A stretch of 64,000 nt of DNA from Pseudomonadota bacterium. Its GTDB lineage: Bacteria; Pseudomonadota; Gammaproteobacteria; Burkholderiales; Burkholderiaceae_C. Position 1 is the first letter of the stretch; the number at the start of each line of letters is the position of its first letter. Location: NCBI GenBank assembly GCA_021845505.1, contig JAJZVU010000011.1, forward strand, positions 1-64,000, given 5' to 3'. Positions 38,424-45,665 of the stretch are shown here, piece after piece. The translations under genes and the position numbers were made by a program. A model generated the notes under the pieces. That model ran no database searches. It was given only the letters and a program-made list of their open reading frames with translations, and was not told where the DNA came from.

Positions 38424-39494
38424 CTACCGGCCGGGCGGCGGCGCCGCCGCGTCGTTGGCCGAGATCCCGTAGGGCGGCCAGGCATAGCGGGTCGGAGTCA
38501 GCGCAGCCACGCGGCTGTCCCAGGTGGCCGCGCCGGGGCCGATCGGCACCGGCACGATGCGCCTGGCCGCCACCGCCGCCAGCAGTTGCCGCCATGGCGG
38601 CCTGGCCGGGACCTCTTGCGGGTGGCGGGCGCGAAAGCTCGCCAGCGCGCCGACCGCACGCGTGGCCAGGCTCTGGGTCGAAGGGTAGTCGCCCACCGGT
38701 GACGACACACTGACGTACAGCCGACCGTCCCGGCTGCCGATCAGCACGGGCTGGTCGATCACCCGCACCGCAGTTCCCACCGGCAGGCGGGGGTACAGGT
38801 AGGCCGCATCTTCGGGATACAGGTGCACGCAGCCGTGGCTGACCTGCATGCCGACCCCCCAGGGCCTGTCGGTGCCGTGGATGAAAATCCCCGGGAACCC
38901 GGTCTGCATCGCCAGCATGCCCATCGGATTCCCGGGCCCAGGCGGAAAATACGCAGGGAAATCGACGTCGCCTTCCGCCTGGTGTTCCTGCTGGATATCC
39001 TTCGGGACGATCCACGACGGATCCTTGTACTTGGCGATGATGCGGGTCGCACCCAACGGCGTCGGCCAGCCCGCACGCGCGATTCCCACCGGGAAGGTGA
39101 CCACCCGGGCGCGCTGCCCCGGCCGCGGCACCGGGAAGTAGTACAGCCTGCGGCGCGGCACGTCGACGACGACGCCGGTCCAGGGCTTGGGCGGGAGGAT
39201 GAATTCGGTGGGAACGACAACGCGGGTTCCGGCGCCGGGCAGCCATACCGAGACCCCCGGATTGGCGGCGGTGATCTCGTGGTAGCCGAGGTCGTAGTGG
39301 CGTGCGATGTCCAGCAGGGTGTTGCGGGGATTGGCCACGCGGACCACCCGCAGCTGGCCGACCATGTTGCTCCCGCCCTCGGGAAGCACGAAGGTGGCCG
39401 CGTCGGCCACCGGCATCGCGAGCGCGCAGGCCAGGCAGGCCAGCAGCGCACCGCACAGACGCGCAGCGACACCGGCGGTCGATGTCGGCGGCAC
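38424..39494 (-). CDS. L,D-transpeptidase (YkuD) with LysM-like region
   Basis: The 356-residue exported enzyme forms or remodels 3-3 peptidoglycan cross-links, or attaches lipoprotein to peptidoglycan. A signal peptide (ending AMPVADAA) precedes a LysM-like stretch (RVANPRNTLLDIARHYDLGYHEITAANPG). The YkuD catalytic motif is IHGTDRPWGVGMQVSHGCVHLYPEDA, split here as HGT and SHGCVHL with the catalytic Cys. The family is of the ErfK/YbiS type. The GTG at 39494 was chosen as it gives a full signal peptide; it has no good ribosome-binding site. The start overlaps that of the divergent second L,D-transpeptidase gene. The OprI-like lipoprotein nearby is a possible substrate. Confidence 0.85.
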   Translation of the reverse strand: MPPTSTAGVAARLCGALLACLACALAMPVADAATFVLPEGGSNMVGQLRVVRVANPRNTLLDIARHYDLGYHEITAANPGVSVWLPGAGTRVVVPTEFILPPKPWTGVVVDVPRRRLYYFPVPRPGQRARVVTFPVGIARAGWPTPLGATRIIAKYKDPSWIVPKDIQQEHQAEGDVDFPAYFPPGPGNPMGMLAMQTGFPGIFIHGTDRPWGVGMQVSHGCVHLYPEDAAYLYPRLPVGTAVRVIDQPVLIGSRDGRLYVSVSSPVGDYPSTQSLATRAVGALASFRARHPQEVPARPPWRQLLAAVAARRIVPVPIGPGAATWDSRVAALTPTRYAWPPYGISANDAAAPPPGR

Positions 39495-40052
39495 GGCGCG
39501 CTGCTGCGGGCGGCCGGCCTGGTCTGCCTGCTGCTTGCCGGCGCGCCCCGACCGGCCTGCGCGCACACCCATCCCTGGGTCGTCGTCGACACCCATCGAC
39601 TCACCCTGACCGTGCTGTCGCCACGCCACCGGGTCTTGGCCCGGTTCGCCGACATCGCCATCGGCAGCGGCGGAGTCGCCGAATGGCACCGGCGAGGCGA
39701 CCAGACGACGCCGCTGGGACGCTTTCGCGTCGCCTGGATCGACCGGCACAGCCGCTTCGGTCTGTTCTTCGGGCTCGATTACCCGACCCCACGCATCGCG
39801 CGCCGCGCCTATCTCGAAGGCCGGCTCGGGCTGCCGGCACTGCACGCCATCGTCCACGCCTTCGAACACGGCCGTCTGCCTCCCCAGCACACCGCGCTCG
39901 GCGGCGATCTGGGGATCCATGGATTGGGCAGCGACCCCGTGGCGGTCCAGCGCCTGGTCAACTGGACCGACGGCTGCGTGGCCCTGACCAACCGCCAGGT
40001 GCTGCGGCTCGCGCAGTGGGTGCATGTCGGCACCCTGGTGCTGATCCGCTGA
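39483..40052 (+). CDS. Second L,D-transpeptidase (YkuD), start codon unclear
   Basis: About 190 residues. After a signal-peptide-like core (GLVCLLLAGAPRPACA) comes a compact YkuD domain: VVVDTHRLTLTVL, TTPLGRFRVAW, the HGLGSDP substitute for HGT, and NWTDGCVALTNRQ with the catalytic Cys. It is shorter than the divergent enzyme and has no LysM-like part. No ATG, GTG or TTG occurs in frame just before the signal peptide. The nearest good ATG (39482) is in another frame, one base off, so a frameshift, sequencing error or unusual start is likely. The left boundary given is where the signal-like region begins, not a defined start. Confidence 0.7.
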   Translation, partial: CRRHGALLRAAGLVCLLLAGAPRPACAHTHPWVVVDTHRLTLTVLSPRHRVLARFADIAIGSGGVAEWHRRGDQTTPLGRFRVAWIDRHSRFGLFFGLDYPTPRIARRAYLEGRLGLPALHAIVHAFEHGRLPPQHTALGGDLGIHGLGSDPVAVQRLVNWTDGCVALTNRQVLRLAQWVHVGTLVLIR

Positions 40053-40172
40053 GGCCGGCGCGCGGCGGCCATGCGGCCAGCGCGGGCCATCGTCGGTCGG
40101 GCGCCTGCGCCCGTGCAGATCCCGGCACAGGTGCCGGCGCGGGTACCGGCGAAGGCGGCGTCGCATGCCCCT

Positions 40173-40487
40173 TTACTTCTGCATGGTCTTCTTGAACATG
40201 CGGTCGATCTCCTGCTTCAGTCGATCGACCTCGCTCATCGCCCGATCGGCGGTCGACGAAGCCTGGTCGGCCTTCTGCATCGCGGCGTTGGCGGTCTGGT
40301 TGGCCTGGTCGGCGGTCTTGTTGGCCTGGGCGGCCTGGGACTGCGCGGCCTCGGCGGCCTGCTGCGCCGAGTTGGCCGTGGCATTGGTCTTCGCCAGGTC
40401 GCCGGTGGAGGCGCAACCGCCGAGCAGTCCGGCGGCCAGCGCGAGGCCGACTACGAGCAATCTGGATTTCAACGCGGATGACGCCAT
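40173..40487 (-). CDS. OprI/Lpp-like alanine-zipper lipoprotein
   Basis: The 104-residue protein is a small outer-membrane lipoprotein. The signal peptide ends in the lipobox LLGGC (Cys25). The mature part is an Ala-rich heptad repeat (about 30-90) like Lpp/OprI, forming a trimeric or dimeric coiled coil, and ends in Lys residues (FKKTMQK) that could serve for covalent peptidoglycan linkage. AAGGGAGC precedes the ATG. Two L,D-transpeptidase genes are next to it, the enzyme class that attaches Lpp to peptidoglycan, which gives a plausible functional unit. Such proteins are among the most abundant in Gram-negative cells. Confidence 0.88.
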   Translation of the reverse strand: MASSALKSRLLVVGLALAAGLLGGCASTGDLAKTNATANSAQQAAEAAQSQAAQANKTADQANQTANAAMQKADQASSTADRAMSEVDRLKQEIDRMFKKTMQK

Positions 40488-40947
40488 GGCACTGCTCCCT
40501 TGAGTGAGGACAACCCTGGCAGTCTAGGAACAATGCGCGGCGCAGAGTGCAACGTGATGAAGCCCAACCACGGCCTGGGTCATATTCGGTCACAGCCAGG
40601 TGCACGCCGCAGCGCCGTCCAAAGGGTTCGCCTTGCGGACGACAATTGGGGTATACGGGAAGATCGCGCACCGGCCCGGCCACGTACACTCGGCTGACGC
40701 TCCCGGCTGCCGCGCGCGCAGACTCATGCGCAACTCCGGCGGGCGCCTGCCCTCTCCCGCACATGCACGTCTTCCCCAGCAGACGCGCCGGCTTGCAGTG
40801 CTCGACCGGCCCGATGCCCTGCCACGGCAGGCACGGCAAGACCCCGGCGAGAGTGACCAACCATGACAAATGCAACCAGGCGAGCCAGCCGCGGCAGTCG
40901 CCGGGCAGCGCCGTCGCCGACCAAGGCATCCACCCCGGAGACCGTGC
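40488..40947. other. Gene-free stretch upstream of the lipoprotein and the AcoR-like gene
   Basis: No convincing gene is seen in these 460 bases. Open frames here are out of frame with ribosome-binding sites or lack them. The right end has the CGGAGA box of the AcoR-like gene. The region should hold divergent promoters for the lipoprotein (minus) and AcoR-like regulator (plus). A TATACG at 40652 is a possible -10, but no spaced -35 is convincing. Confidence 0.5.
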
Positions 40948-42990
40948 ATGACATCGGAGGTCCGCGCCGCAAGGGACGCACATACCGACAGGATCCGCAG
41001 CCACGCCGGCGCGCCGCCCGCGGCCGGCCCCGGCGCCGAGGCACCCGCGTTTCTCGTCGCCTCGTGGCGCCGCTGCATCGAAGACTACGGGCTGCAACCC
41101 CAGCAACCCTTCGCCGCGGCGGCGGTGGCCGGCGATCGACTCGAACATGCGCGCGACGCCAGCCAGCGACTGCTGCGCATCGCGCGCCCGGAGATGGCCA
41201 GCCTGCACTCCCAGATCGGCGGCAGCCACGGCGCCTTGCTGCTGGCCGATGCCGACGGGGTGCTGCTGGACAGGGTCTGCGATCCGCTGCAACAGGACCT
41301 GCTCGACAGCCTGGGGCTGGCACCCGGCTTCCTGTGCGACGAGCGACACGCGGGCACCGCCGGCCCCGGCACCTGCCTGCACGAGGGCCGCGCGCTCACC
41401 GTCTACCGCGACGAGCATTTCTTCTGGGACCTGGCGGGGCTGAGCTGCTCGGCGGCGCCGATCCGCGCTCCCGACGGCAGCATGCTGGGCGTGCTCGACG
41501 CCTGCAGCGTCCAATGCCGCGACAGCCGGGAAAGCCAGCGTCACACCACGCTGCTGGTGGGCATGTCGGCGCGGCTGATCGAGCGGGTGTACTTCACCGG
41601 CAGCTTCCAGCAGCACTGGCTGGTGCGGCTGCACGAGCGCGCCGAACTGGTCGGAACGATGCGCGACGGCGTGCTGGCGATCGACGGCGACTGCCGCATA
41701 TGCGGCGCCGACGCCCAGGCGGCTGCGTTGCTGGGCTCGCGCGGCGCGGCGGACCTGGTCGGACGCGACATCGGCGAATTCCTCGATCTCAGTCGCGCCG
41801 GCTTCTGCTCGCGCGCCACCCGGATGCCCTGCCGCGTCTGGCCGGTGCAGGGGCAGCGAGCCGGCAGCCGCTACTTCCTTTCGGTGCGCCCGCCGCAGCG
41901 CACCGCGCTGCCGGCGGGCGGCCGCGGCGACGACCCCGAGTCGCCGGCCTGCGCCAGCCTGCGCGCGCTGGCCGCCGACGCGCCGGCCGGGGAAGACCGG
42001 CCGGCGGCTGCGATCGACCCGGTGATGGCGCACAACCTGTGGTGCGCCGAACAGATCATGGACAAGGACATCAACATCCTGCTGCAGGGCGCCACCGGAA
42101 CCGGCAAGGGCACGCTGGCCAAGGACATCCACCTGCGCAGCGCGCGCCGCGGCAAGCCCTTCATCGCGATGTGCTGCGCGGCGATCCCCGAGACCCTGGC
42201 GGAGAGCGAACTCTTCGGCTACGAGTCGGGCGCCTTCACCGGGGCCCGCTCCGGCGGCATGCGGGGCAAGATCGTGGCTTCGGACGGCGGAACGCTGTTC
42301 CTGGACGAAATCGGCGACATGCCGCTGAGCCTGCAGGCGCGGCTGCTGCACGTGCTGGAAGAACGCGAGGTCACGCCGCTGGGAAGCACGCGGGCGATTC
42401 CAGTCGACCTGCATGTGATCAGCGCCAGCAACCACGACCTGCCGGATCTGATCGAACGCGGACTGTTTCGCCAGGACCTGTATTACCGGCTCAACGGCAT
42501 CACGCTGAGCCTGCCGCCGCTGCGCGAGCGCGAGGACCTGCGGGCATTGGTCGTCGAGGCCTGCCGCAGCGAAGGCGGCGCGCGCCCGCTGCGCATCGAG
42601 CCGGACGCGCTGGCCTGCCTGCTGCAATACGCCTGGCCCGGCAACATGCGCGAGCTGCGCAATGTCGTGCGCACCGCCAACGCGCTGTCGCCGGACGGCG
42701 TGCTGCGCGTCGAGCACCTGCCGGCCGCGCTGCGCGGCCCGGGCGGCCCCGGCGGCCCCAGTGGCCGGACGGCCGCGCAGCGCGCGGGCCTGCGCGCTGC
42801 GTCAGCGCAGGTGGCGCCGGCGGCCGAGTCCGGTGCACGCAGCGCACCGCACGGCTACCACGACATGACCGCGCTGCTGCAGCACCATCGCTGGAACATC
42901 AGCCACGCGGCAGCCGACCTGGGTGTCAGCCGCAACACCTTGTACCGCCACATGCACCGGCTGGGCATCCGGACCACGCGCGAGCGCTGA
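40948..42990 (+). CDS. AcoR-type sigma54-dependent transcriptional activator
   Basis: The 680-residue protein is an enhancer-binding protein without a receiver domain. The N-terminal third (about 55-230) resembles the GAF-like sensory region of AcoR-type activators (FLVASWRRCIEDYGL at the start, GPGTCLHEGRALTVYRDEHF in the middle, as in AcoR). A PAS-like segment follows (about 255-330). The AAA+ domain has Walker A GATGTGKG (about 381), the GAFTGA loop (about 428) and LFLDEIGDMP, and the Fis-type HTH ends the protein (HRWNISHAAADLGVSRNTLYRHM). GGAG precedes the ATG at 40948. It is convergent with the DsrE/ModA-like operon whose promoter is sigma54-type, so it probably controls that operon. 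Confidence 0.93.
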   Translation: MTSEVRAARDAHTDRIRSHAGAPPAAGPGAEAPAFLVASWRRCIEDYGLQPQQPFAAAAVAGDRLEHARDASQRLLRIARPEMASLHSQIGGSHGALLLADADGVLLDRVCDPLQQDLLDSLGLAPGFLCDERHAGTAGPGTCLHEGRALTVYRDEHFFWDLAGLSCSAAPIRAPDGSMLGVLDACSVQCRDSRESQRHTTLLVGMSARLIERVYFTGSFQQHWLVRLHERAELVGTMRDGVLAIDGDCRICGADAQAAALLGSRGAADLVGRDIGEFLDLSRAGFCSRATRMPCRVWPVQGQRAGSRYFLSVRPPQRTALPAGGRGDDPESPACASLRALAADAPAGEDRPAAAIDPVMAHNLWCAEQIMDKDINILLQGATGTGKGTLAKDIHLRSARRGKPFIAMCCAAIPETLAESELFGYESGAFTGARSGGMRGKIVASDGGTLFLDEIGDMPLSLQARLLHVLEEREVTPLGSTRAIPVDLHVISASNHDLPDLIERGLFRQDLYYRLNGITLSLPPLREREDLRALVVEACRSEGGARPLRIEPDALACLLQYAWPGNMRELRNVVRTANALSPDGVLRVEHLPAALRGPGGPGGPSGRTAAQRAGLRAASAQVAPAAESGARSAPHGYHDMTALLQHHRWNISHAAADLGVSRNTLYRHMHRLGIRTTRER

Positions 42991-43010
42991 GCGACACCGG
43001 TACGCATCGC

Positions 43011-43042
43011 CGCGGCGCGGTGCCGCAGGGCACCGCGCCGCG
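43011..43042. terminator. 14-bp hairpin between convergent genes
   Basis: CGCGGCGCGGTGCC and GGCACCGCGCCGCG pair perfectly around GCAG. It lies between the AcoR-like stop and the stop of the ModA-like gene and could serve both directions. There is no T-tract. Confidence 0.5.
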
Positions 43043-43047
43043 CGACC

Positions 43048-43887
43048 TCACTTGGCGGTCTGCAGTCCCCACTGCCTCCATACGCCGAGCGCGTACTTGG
43101 ATCGGTAGAAGGCGGCGAGCTCGTCGTTGTCGGCCTTGCGGCGCGGGCCGACGAAGTGGAACTTCACGCTGTTCAGCACGCTGACCGTGAAGGCCACTCT
43201 CGCGTAGCTTCCCGACGCCAGCGCAACGCTGCGCAGGCACAGCCCCTGGGTCTTGTACTGGGTGGTCTGCGACGCGTACATCATGCCCAGGCGCTTGCCG
43301 CCATGCTTGAGCGCGTCGGCCACCTGGTCGGTCCCGAGCACCCGCGCCATGCCCGCCTCGAGCTTCGGGTCCGACCGGGTCAGGCCATCGAACAGGTGCA
43401 TCGACTGCCCGCCCAGGGGGCTGAGGTCCTCGTTGGGCATGACCACCTGGCCCTGCATCGAGCGCAGGTAGGCCGCATCGAGCTTGCCCGCCAGCGCCTG
43501 TGCGTCGCCGCAGCGCGCGACCGCGGCGATGTGGTCGTAGGCCACGGTGTGGTACAGGTTGACAAAACCGCCGTCGGTCAGCTTGTTCTGGTAGCCATCC
43601 CCGGCAAGGATCAGGATGTCCGACGGCACGCCCTGGACGGTCCCGGCATACAGCACTCCGGATGGGGCGAACTCATAGGTGATGTGGAGGTTGGGATGCT
43701 GCCTTTCGAATTCGTAACCGATTTCCTGCAACGCGCCCCTGAGCGCCTCGGGCGCCCAGACGCGCAGCGTCTTGTTGGCGGATCCTGCAGGCGCCTGGGC
43801 ATCGGCTTGCGCGCCGAACAGGCTCGCGAGTACCACCGCGGAACATGCCACCTTGGCTGCGGTGGCGAACAATTGGGTCGGCTTCAT
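43048..43887 (-). CDS. Orphan ModA-like periplasmic binding protein
   Basis: The 279-residue protein has a signal peptide (ending QADAQA) and the class II periplasmic-binding fold resembling ModA: LRVWAPEALRGALQEIGYEFERQHPNLHITYEFAPSG, a VLYAGTVQGVPSDILILA segment, and a C-terminal half with DQVADALKHGGKRLGMMY. No ABC permease or ATPase is nearby. It is second in a two-gene operon with the DsrE-like protein, so it may deliver a ligand to a sensor or enzyme rather than to a transporter. AGGGAT lies before the ATG. Molybdate, tungstate or a sulfur oxyanion are candidate ligands, by family only. Confidence 0.75.
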   Translation of the reverse strand: MKPTQLFATAAKVACSAVVLASLFGAQADAQAPAGSANKTLRVWAPEALRGALQEIGYEFERQHPNLHITYEFAPSGVLYAGTVQGVPSDILILAGDGYQNKLTDGGFVNLYHTVAYDHIAAVARCGDAQALAGKLDAAYLRSMQGQVVMPNEDLSPLGGQSMHLFDGLTRSDPKLEAGMARVLGTDQVADALKHGGKRLGMMYASQTTQYKTQGLCLRSVALASGSYARVAFTVSVLNSVKFHFVGPRRKADNDELAAFYRSKYALGVWRQWGLQTAK

Positions 43888-43999
43888 CTTCTATCCCTGT
43901 TGAATGGGGTTCCGAAAGAGTTGACTGCGTCGCGCAGGCGCACCGGCGGCTGCCAGGCTGGCACCACGCGCGCTGCCCGGTCGGGAAGTCCTGCGGCGC

Positions 44000-44503
44000 T
44001 CAGGGCATGTTGTAGTAAACGTAGCCTTTGGCTTCGTACTTGAAGATCGACGTCACCCCGCTGGGTCGCGCCACACCGACAAAGGGAAAGAACTGGCTCT
44101 TCTTGACGTGGAAGGCCAGCATCGCGGCGTGGCAGGCCAGCATGCGCACGCCCATTTCGTGCAGGCGCTCGAGCAGCTTGGCCGCCTGCGGATTCTTCTT
44201 CTGCACGAAGAAGTAGATCGCCGGGCCCGGCGCGATGAGCACGACCTTGGTGGGAATTCCGTGCCCCATCAGGGAAACCAGGTTGTGGGTGATGACCAGC
44301 GGGACAGCGGGCCACAACGCCGGATTGCTCGGCACCTTGAGCACCGCGCGCACCGGATGGTGCTTGTTGAAGTAGGGATACGCGTAGTCATTTCCCCCCA
44401 TCGCGTTCGCCCCGCCGCCGGCGGTCGACGCCCGGGCGGCGGGCAGTGCGACGCCGATGACACCCAGCGTCAAGGCCAGGGCGCGAACCCATGCATAGCT
44501 CAT
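44000..44503 (-). CDS. Secreted DsrE-like protein
   Basis: A 167-residue protein with a signal peptide (MSYAWVRALALTLGVIGVAL, cleaved near ARA). The mature domain resembles the DsrE/DsrF-like family: VRAVLKVPSNPALWPAVPLVITHN, TKVVLIAPGPAIYFF and the LHEMGVRMLACHAAML segment whose Cys is at the position of the active-site Cys in many DsrE-like folds. Periplasmic location is unusual for sulfur-relay DsrE proteins. GAGGAG precedes the ATG. It is the first gene of the operon, read from the sigma54 promoter at 44605-44620, with the ModA-like gene after a 112-nt gap. Ligand or partner is unknown. Confidence 0.75.
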   Translation of the reverse strand: MSYAWVRALALTLGVIGVALPAARASTAGGGANAMGGNDYAYPYFNKHHPVRAVLKVPSNPALWPAVPLVITHNLVSLMGHGIPTKVVLIAPGPAIYFFVQKKNPQAAKLLERLHEMGVRMLACHAAMLAFHVKKSQFFPFVGVARPSGVTSIFKYEAKGYVYYNMP

Positions 44504-44550
44504 GTTCTCTCCTCGTATTGGTATGGCCGGTAGGACCGATCGCGTAGCGT

Positions 44551-44585
44551 CCCTGCCTGCGCGAACCCGGTTCGCGCAGGCAGGG
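44551..44585 (-). other. 16-bp perfect hairpin in the operon leader
   Basis: CCCTGCCTGCGCGAAC pairs with GTTCGCGCAGGCAGGG around CCG. If the start is at about 44594, it occupies about +9 to +43 of the DsrE/ModA-like operon leader. It could stabilise the 5' end, block translation, or serve as a palindromic operator. Confidence 0.7.
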
Positions 44586-44604
44586 GCGTCGGCCGCAAGC
44601 TGCT

Positions 44605-44620
44605 AGCAAGCCACGTGCCG
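44605..44620 (-). promoter_or_regulatory. Sigma54 promoter of the DsrE/ModA-like operon
   Basis: Minus-strand CGGCACGTGGCTTGCT matches YTGGCACG-N4-TTGCW except for the first T, with GG and GC ten bases apart. Predicted start is about 44594, about 90 nt before the first ATG (44503). Confidence 0.85.
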
Positions 44621-44659
44621 GCGATCGCAACCGGATGCAACACCAGGAAAAGCCCATAT

Positions 44660-44672
44660 ACTCAAATACTTA
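44660..44672 (+). promoter_or_regulatory. IHF-like site
   Basis: ACTCAA-ATAC-TTA matches WATCAA-N4-TTR with one mismatch, in the only AT-rich patch of this region. It is centred about 72 nt upstream of the predicted start, between promoter and enhancer, as expected for IHF-bent sigma54 promoters. Confidence 0.6.
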
Positions 44673-44730
44673 TGTATGGAGCCGATGCGCCCGGCGGGCT
44701 GGGCGCCCGGGCTGCGCTGCGCCAGCGGGT

Positions 44731-44763
44731 GACACTGTGTCGCGCGCCATGGGACAAACTGTC
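44731..44763. promoter_or_regulatory. Tandem enhancer palindromes (GACA-N3-TGTC)x2
   Basis: GACACTGTGTC (44731-44741) and GACAAACTGTC (44753-44763) share GACA-N3-TGTC and are 22 bp apart centre to centre, exactly two helical turns. They are about 142 and 164 nt upstream of the predicted sigma54 start and are the likely binding site of the AcoR-like activator. Confidence 0.75.
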
Positions 44764-44831
44764 ACTCCCGGCCCGTGGCGACCGGGCGGCCCGCTTCACC
44801 AGGCCGGCTGGCGCCGGACCGGATCCAGCCC

Positions 44832-45581
44832 TCAGAGATGGCGGAACGGCTCGAGGGTTCGATGGCGCAGCGCGTAGCGCAGCTTCTTGAACCAGATGCT
44901 CAGGTACATCCTCTTCCACAGCCTGAGGCGATTGCGCAGAGGCTCCGCCGGCGCCGGGTGTTCGACCGGGATGTACCAGCCGTTGCGGTTGAGCCGGCGC
45001 ACCAGCTTGTAGCCCCGGCTGCGCAGCAGCCGGTGCTTGGCCAGGTACAGGTGCTTGTCCTCCAGCAGGATCAGGCGCGGGCGGTAGCGCGCGAAGTCCA
45101 GGCCCTGCAGCACCTCGAGTTCGGCCCCCTCGACGTCGATGGACAGCAGGTCGATCCCGGCGGCGCCGGCCTGCTCGAGCACCGTGGTCAGCGTGGCCGT
45201 GCGCACCGTGATGCGCTGGAACCGCCGGTAGTTGTGCTCGTCGATATTGGCGCGCAGGCTGGCGTGCCCGGTCACCGGCGACTCGCCCTGCAGCGGGATC
45301 AGCAGGGTCATTTCCCGGCGGTCGTCGTTTTCCACGCAGGCGCACTCGACGACCGTCGACCGCTGGCGCAGCCGGCGCGCGCTTTGCGCGAGATCGGGTA
45401 TGGGCTCGATCAGCACGCCGTGCCAGCCGATCTGCTCCAGGTGCCAGGTCTGCGATTCCGGCGAGGTCGGTTCGTTGGCGCCGACCTCGACGAAAAACCC
45501 GCTGTGCCTGTCGCCGAAGTACTGCCGTATGGCCCGCTTTTCCTGCTCTTCGTCGCGCAGCAGCTCAGCCTGATCTTTCAT
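44832..45581 (-). CDS. FkbM-family methyltransferase
   Basis: The 249-residue protein has the class I SAM-dependent fold of the FkbM family: FFVEVGANEPTSPESQTWHLE as the SAM-binding motif I, VLIEPIPDLAQSARR with motif II Glu, and LLSIDVEGAELEVLQGLDFARYRP, the FkbM hallmark, followed by a basic C terminus that may contact a membrane or sugar substrate. Such enzymes methylate sugars of surface glycans. The ATG at 45581 was chosen; GTG at 45602 would add seven residues. It is downstream of dabA on the same strand but 84 nt apart. No glycan cluster is adjacent. Confidence 0.85.
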   Translation of the reverse strand: MKDQAELLRDEEQEKRAIRQYFGDRHSGFFVEVGANEPTSPESQTWHLEQIGWHGVLIEPIPDLAQSARRLRQRSTVVECACVENDDRREMTLLIPLQGESPVTGHASLRANIDEHNYRRFQRITVRTATLTTVLEQAGAAGIDLLSIDVEGAELEVLQGLDFARYRPRLILLEDKHLYLAKHRLLRSRGYKLVRRLNRNGWYIPVEHPAPAEPLRNRLRLWKRMYLSIWFKKLRYALRHRTLEPFRHL

Positions 45582-45665
45582 GCTCCCGGTGTCCTCGGTC
45601 ACTGCGCGGGGGGATTCCGCGACACCGATGCTAGTGCGCCCCCGGCGCCCGCGGCCACGACCGGC

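Noticed and set aside
40488-40947. Possible additional gene before the AcoR-like regulator
   Set aside because: No frame has a start with ribosome-binding site, and composition does not differ from noncoding sequence.
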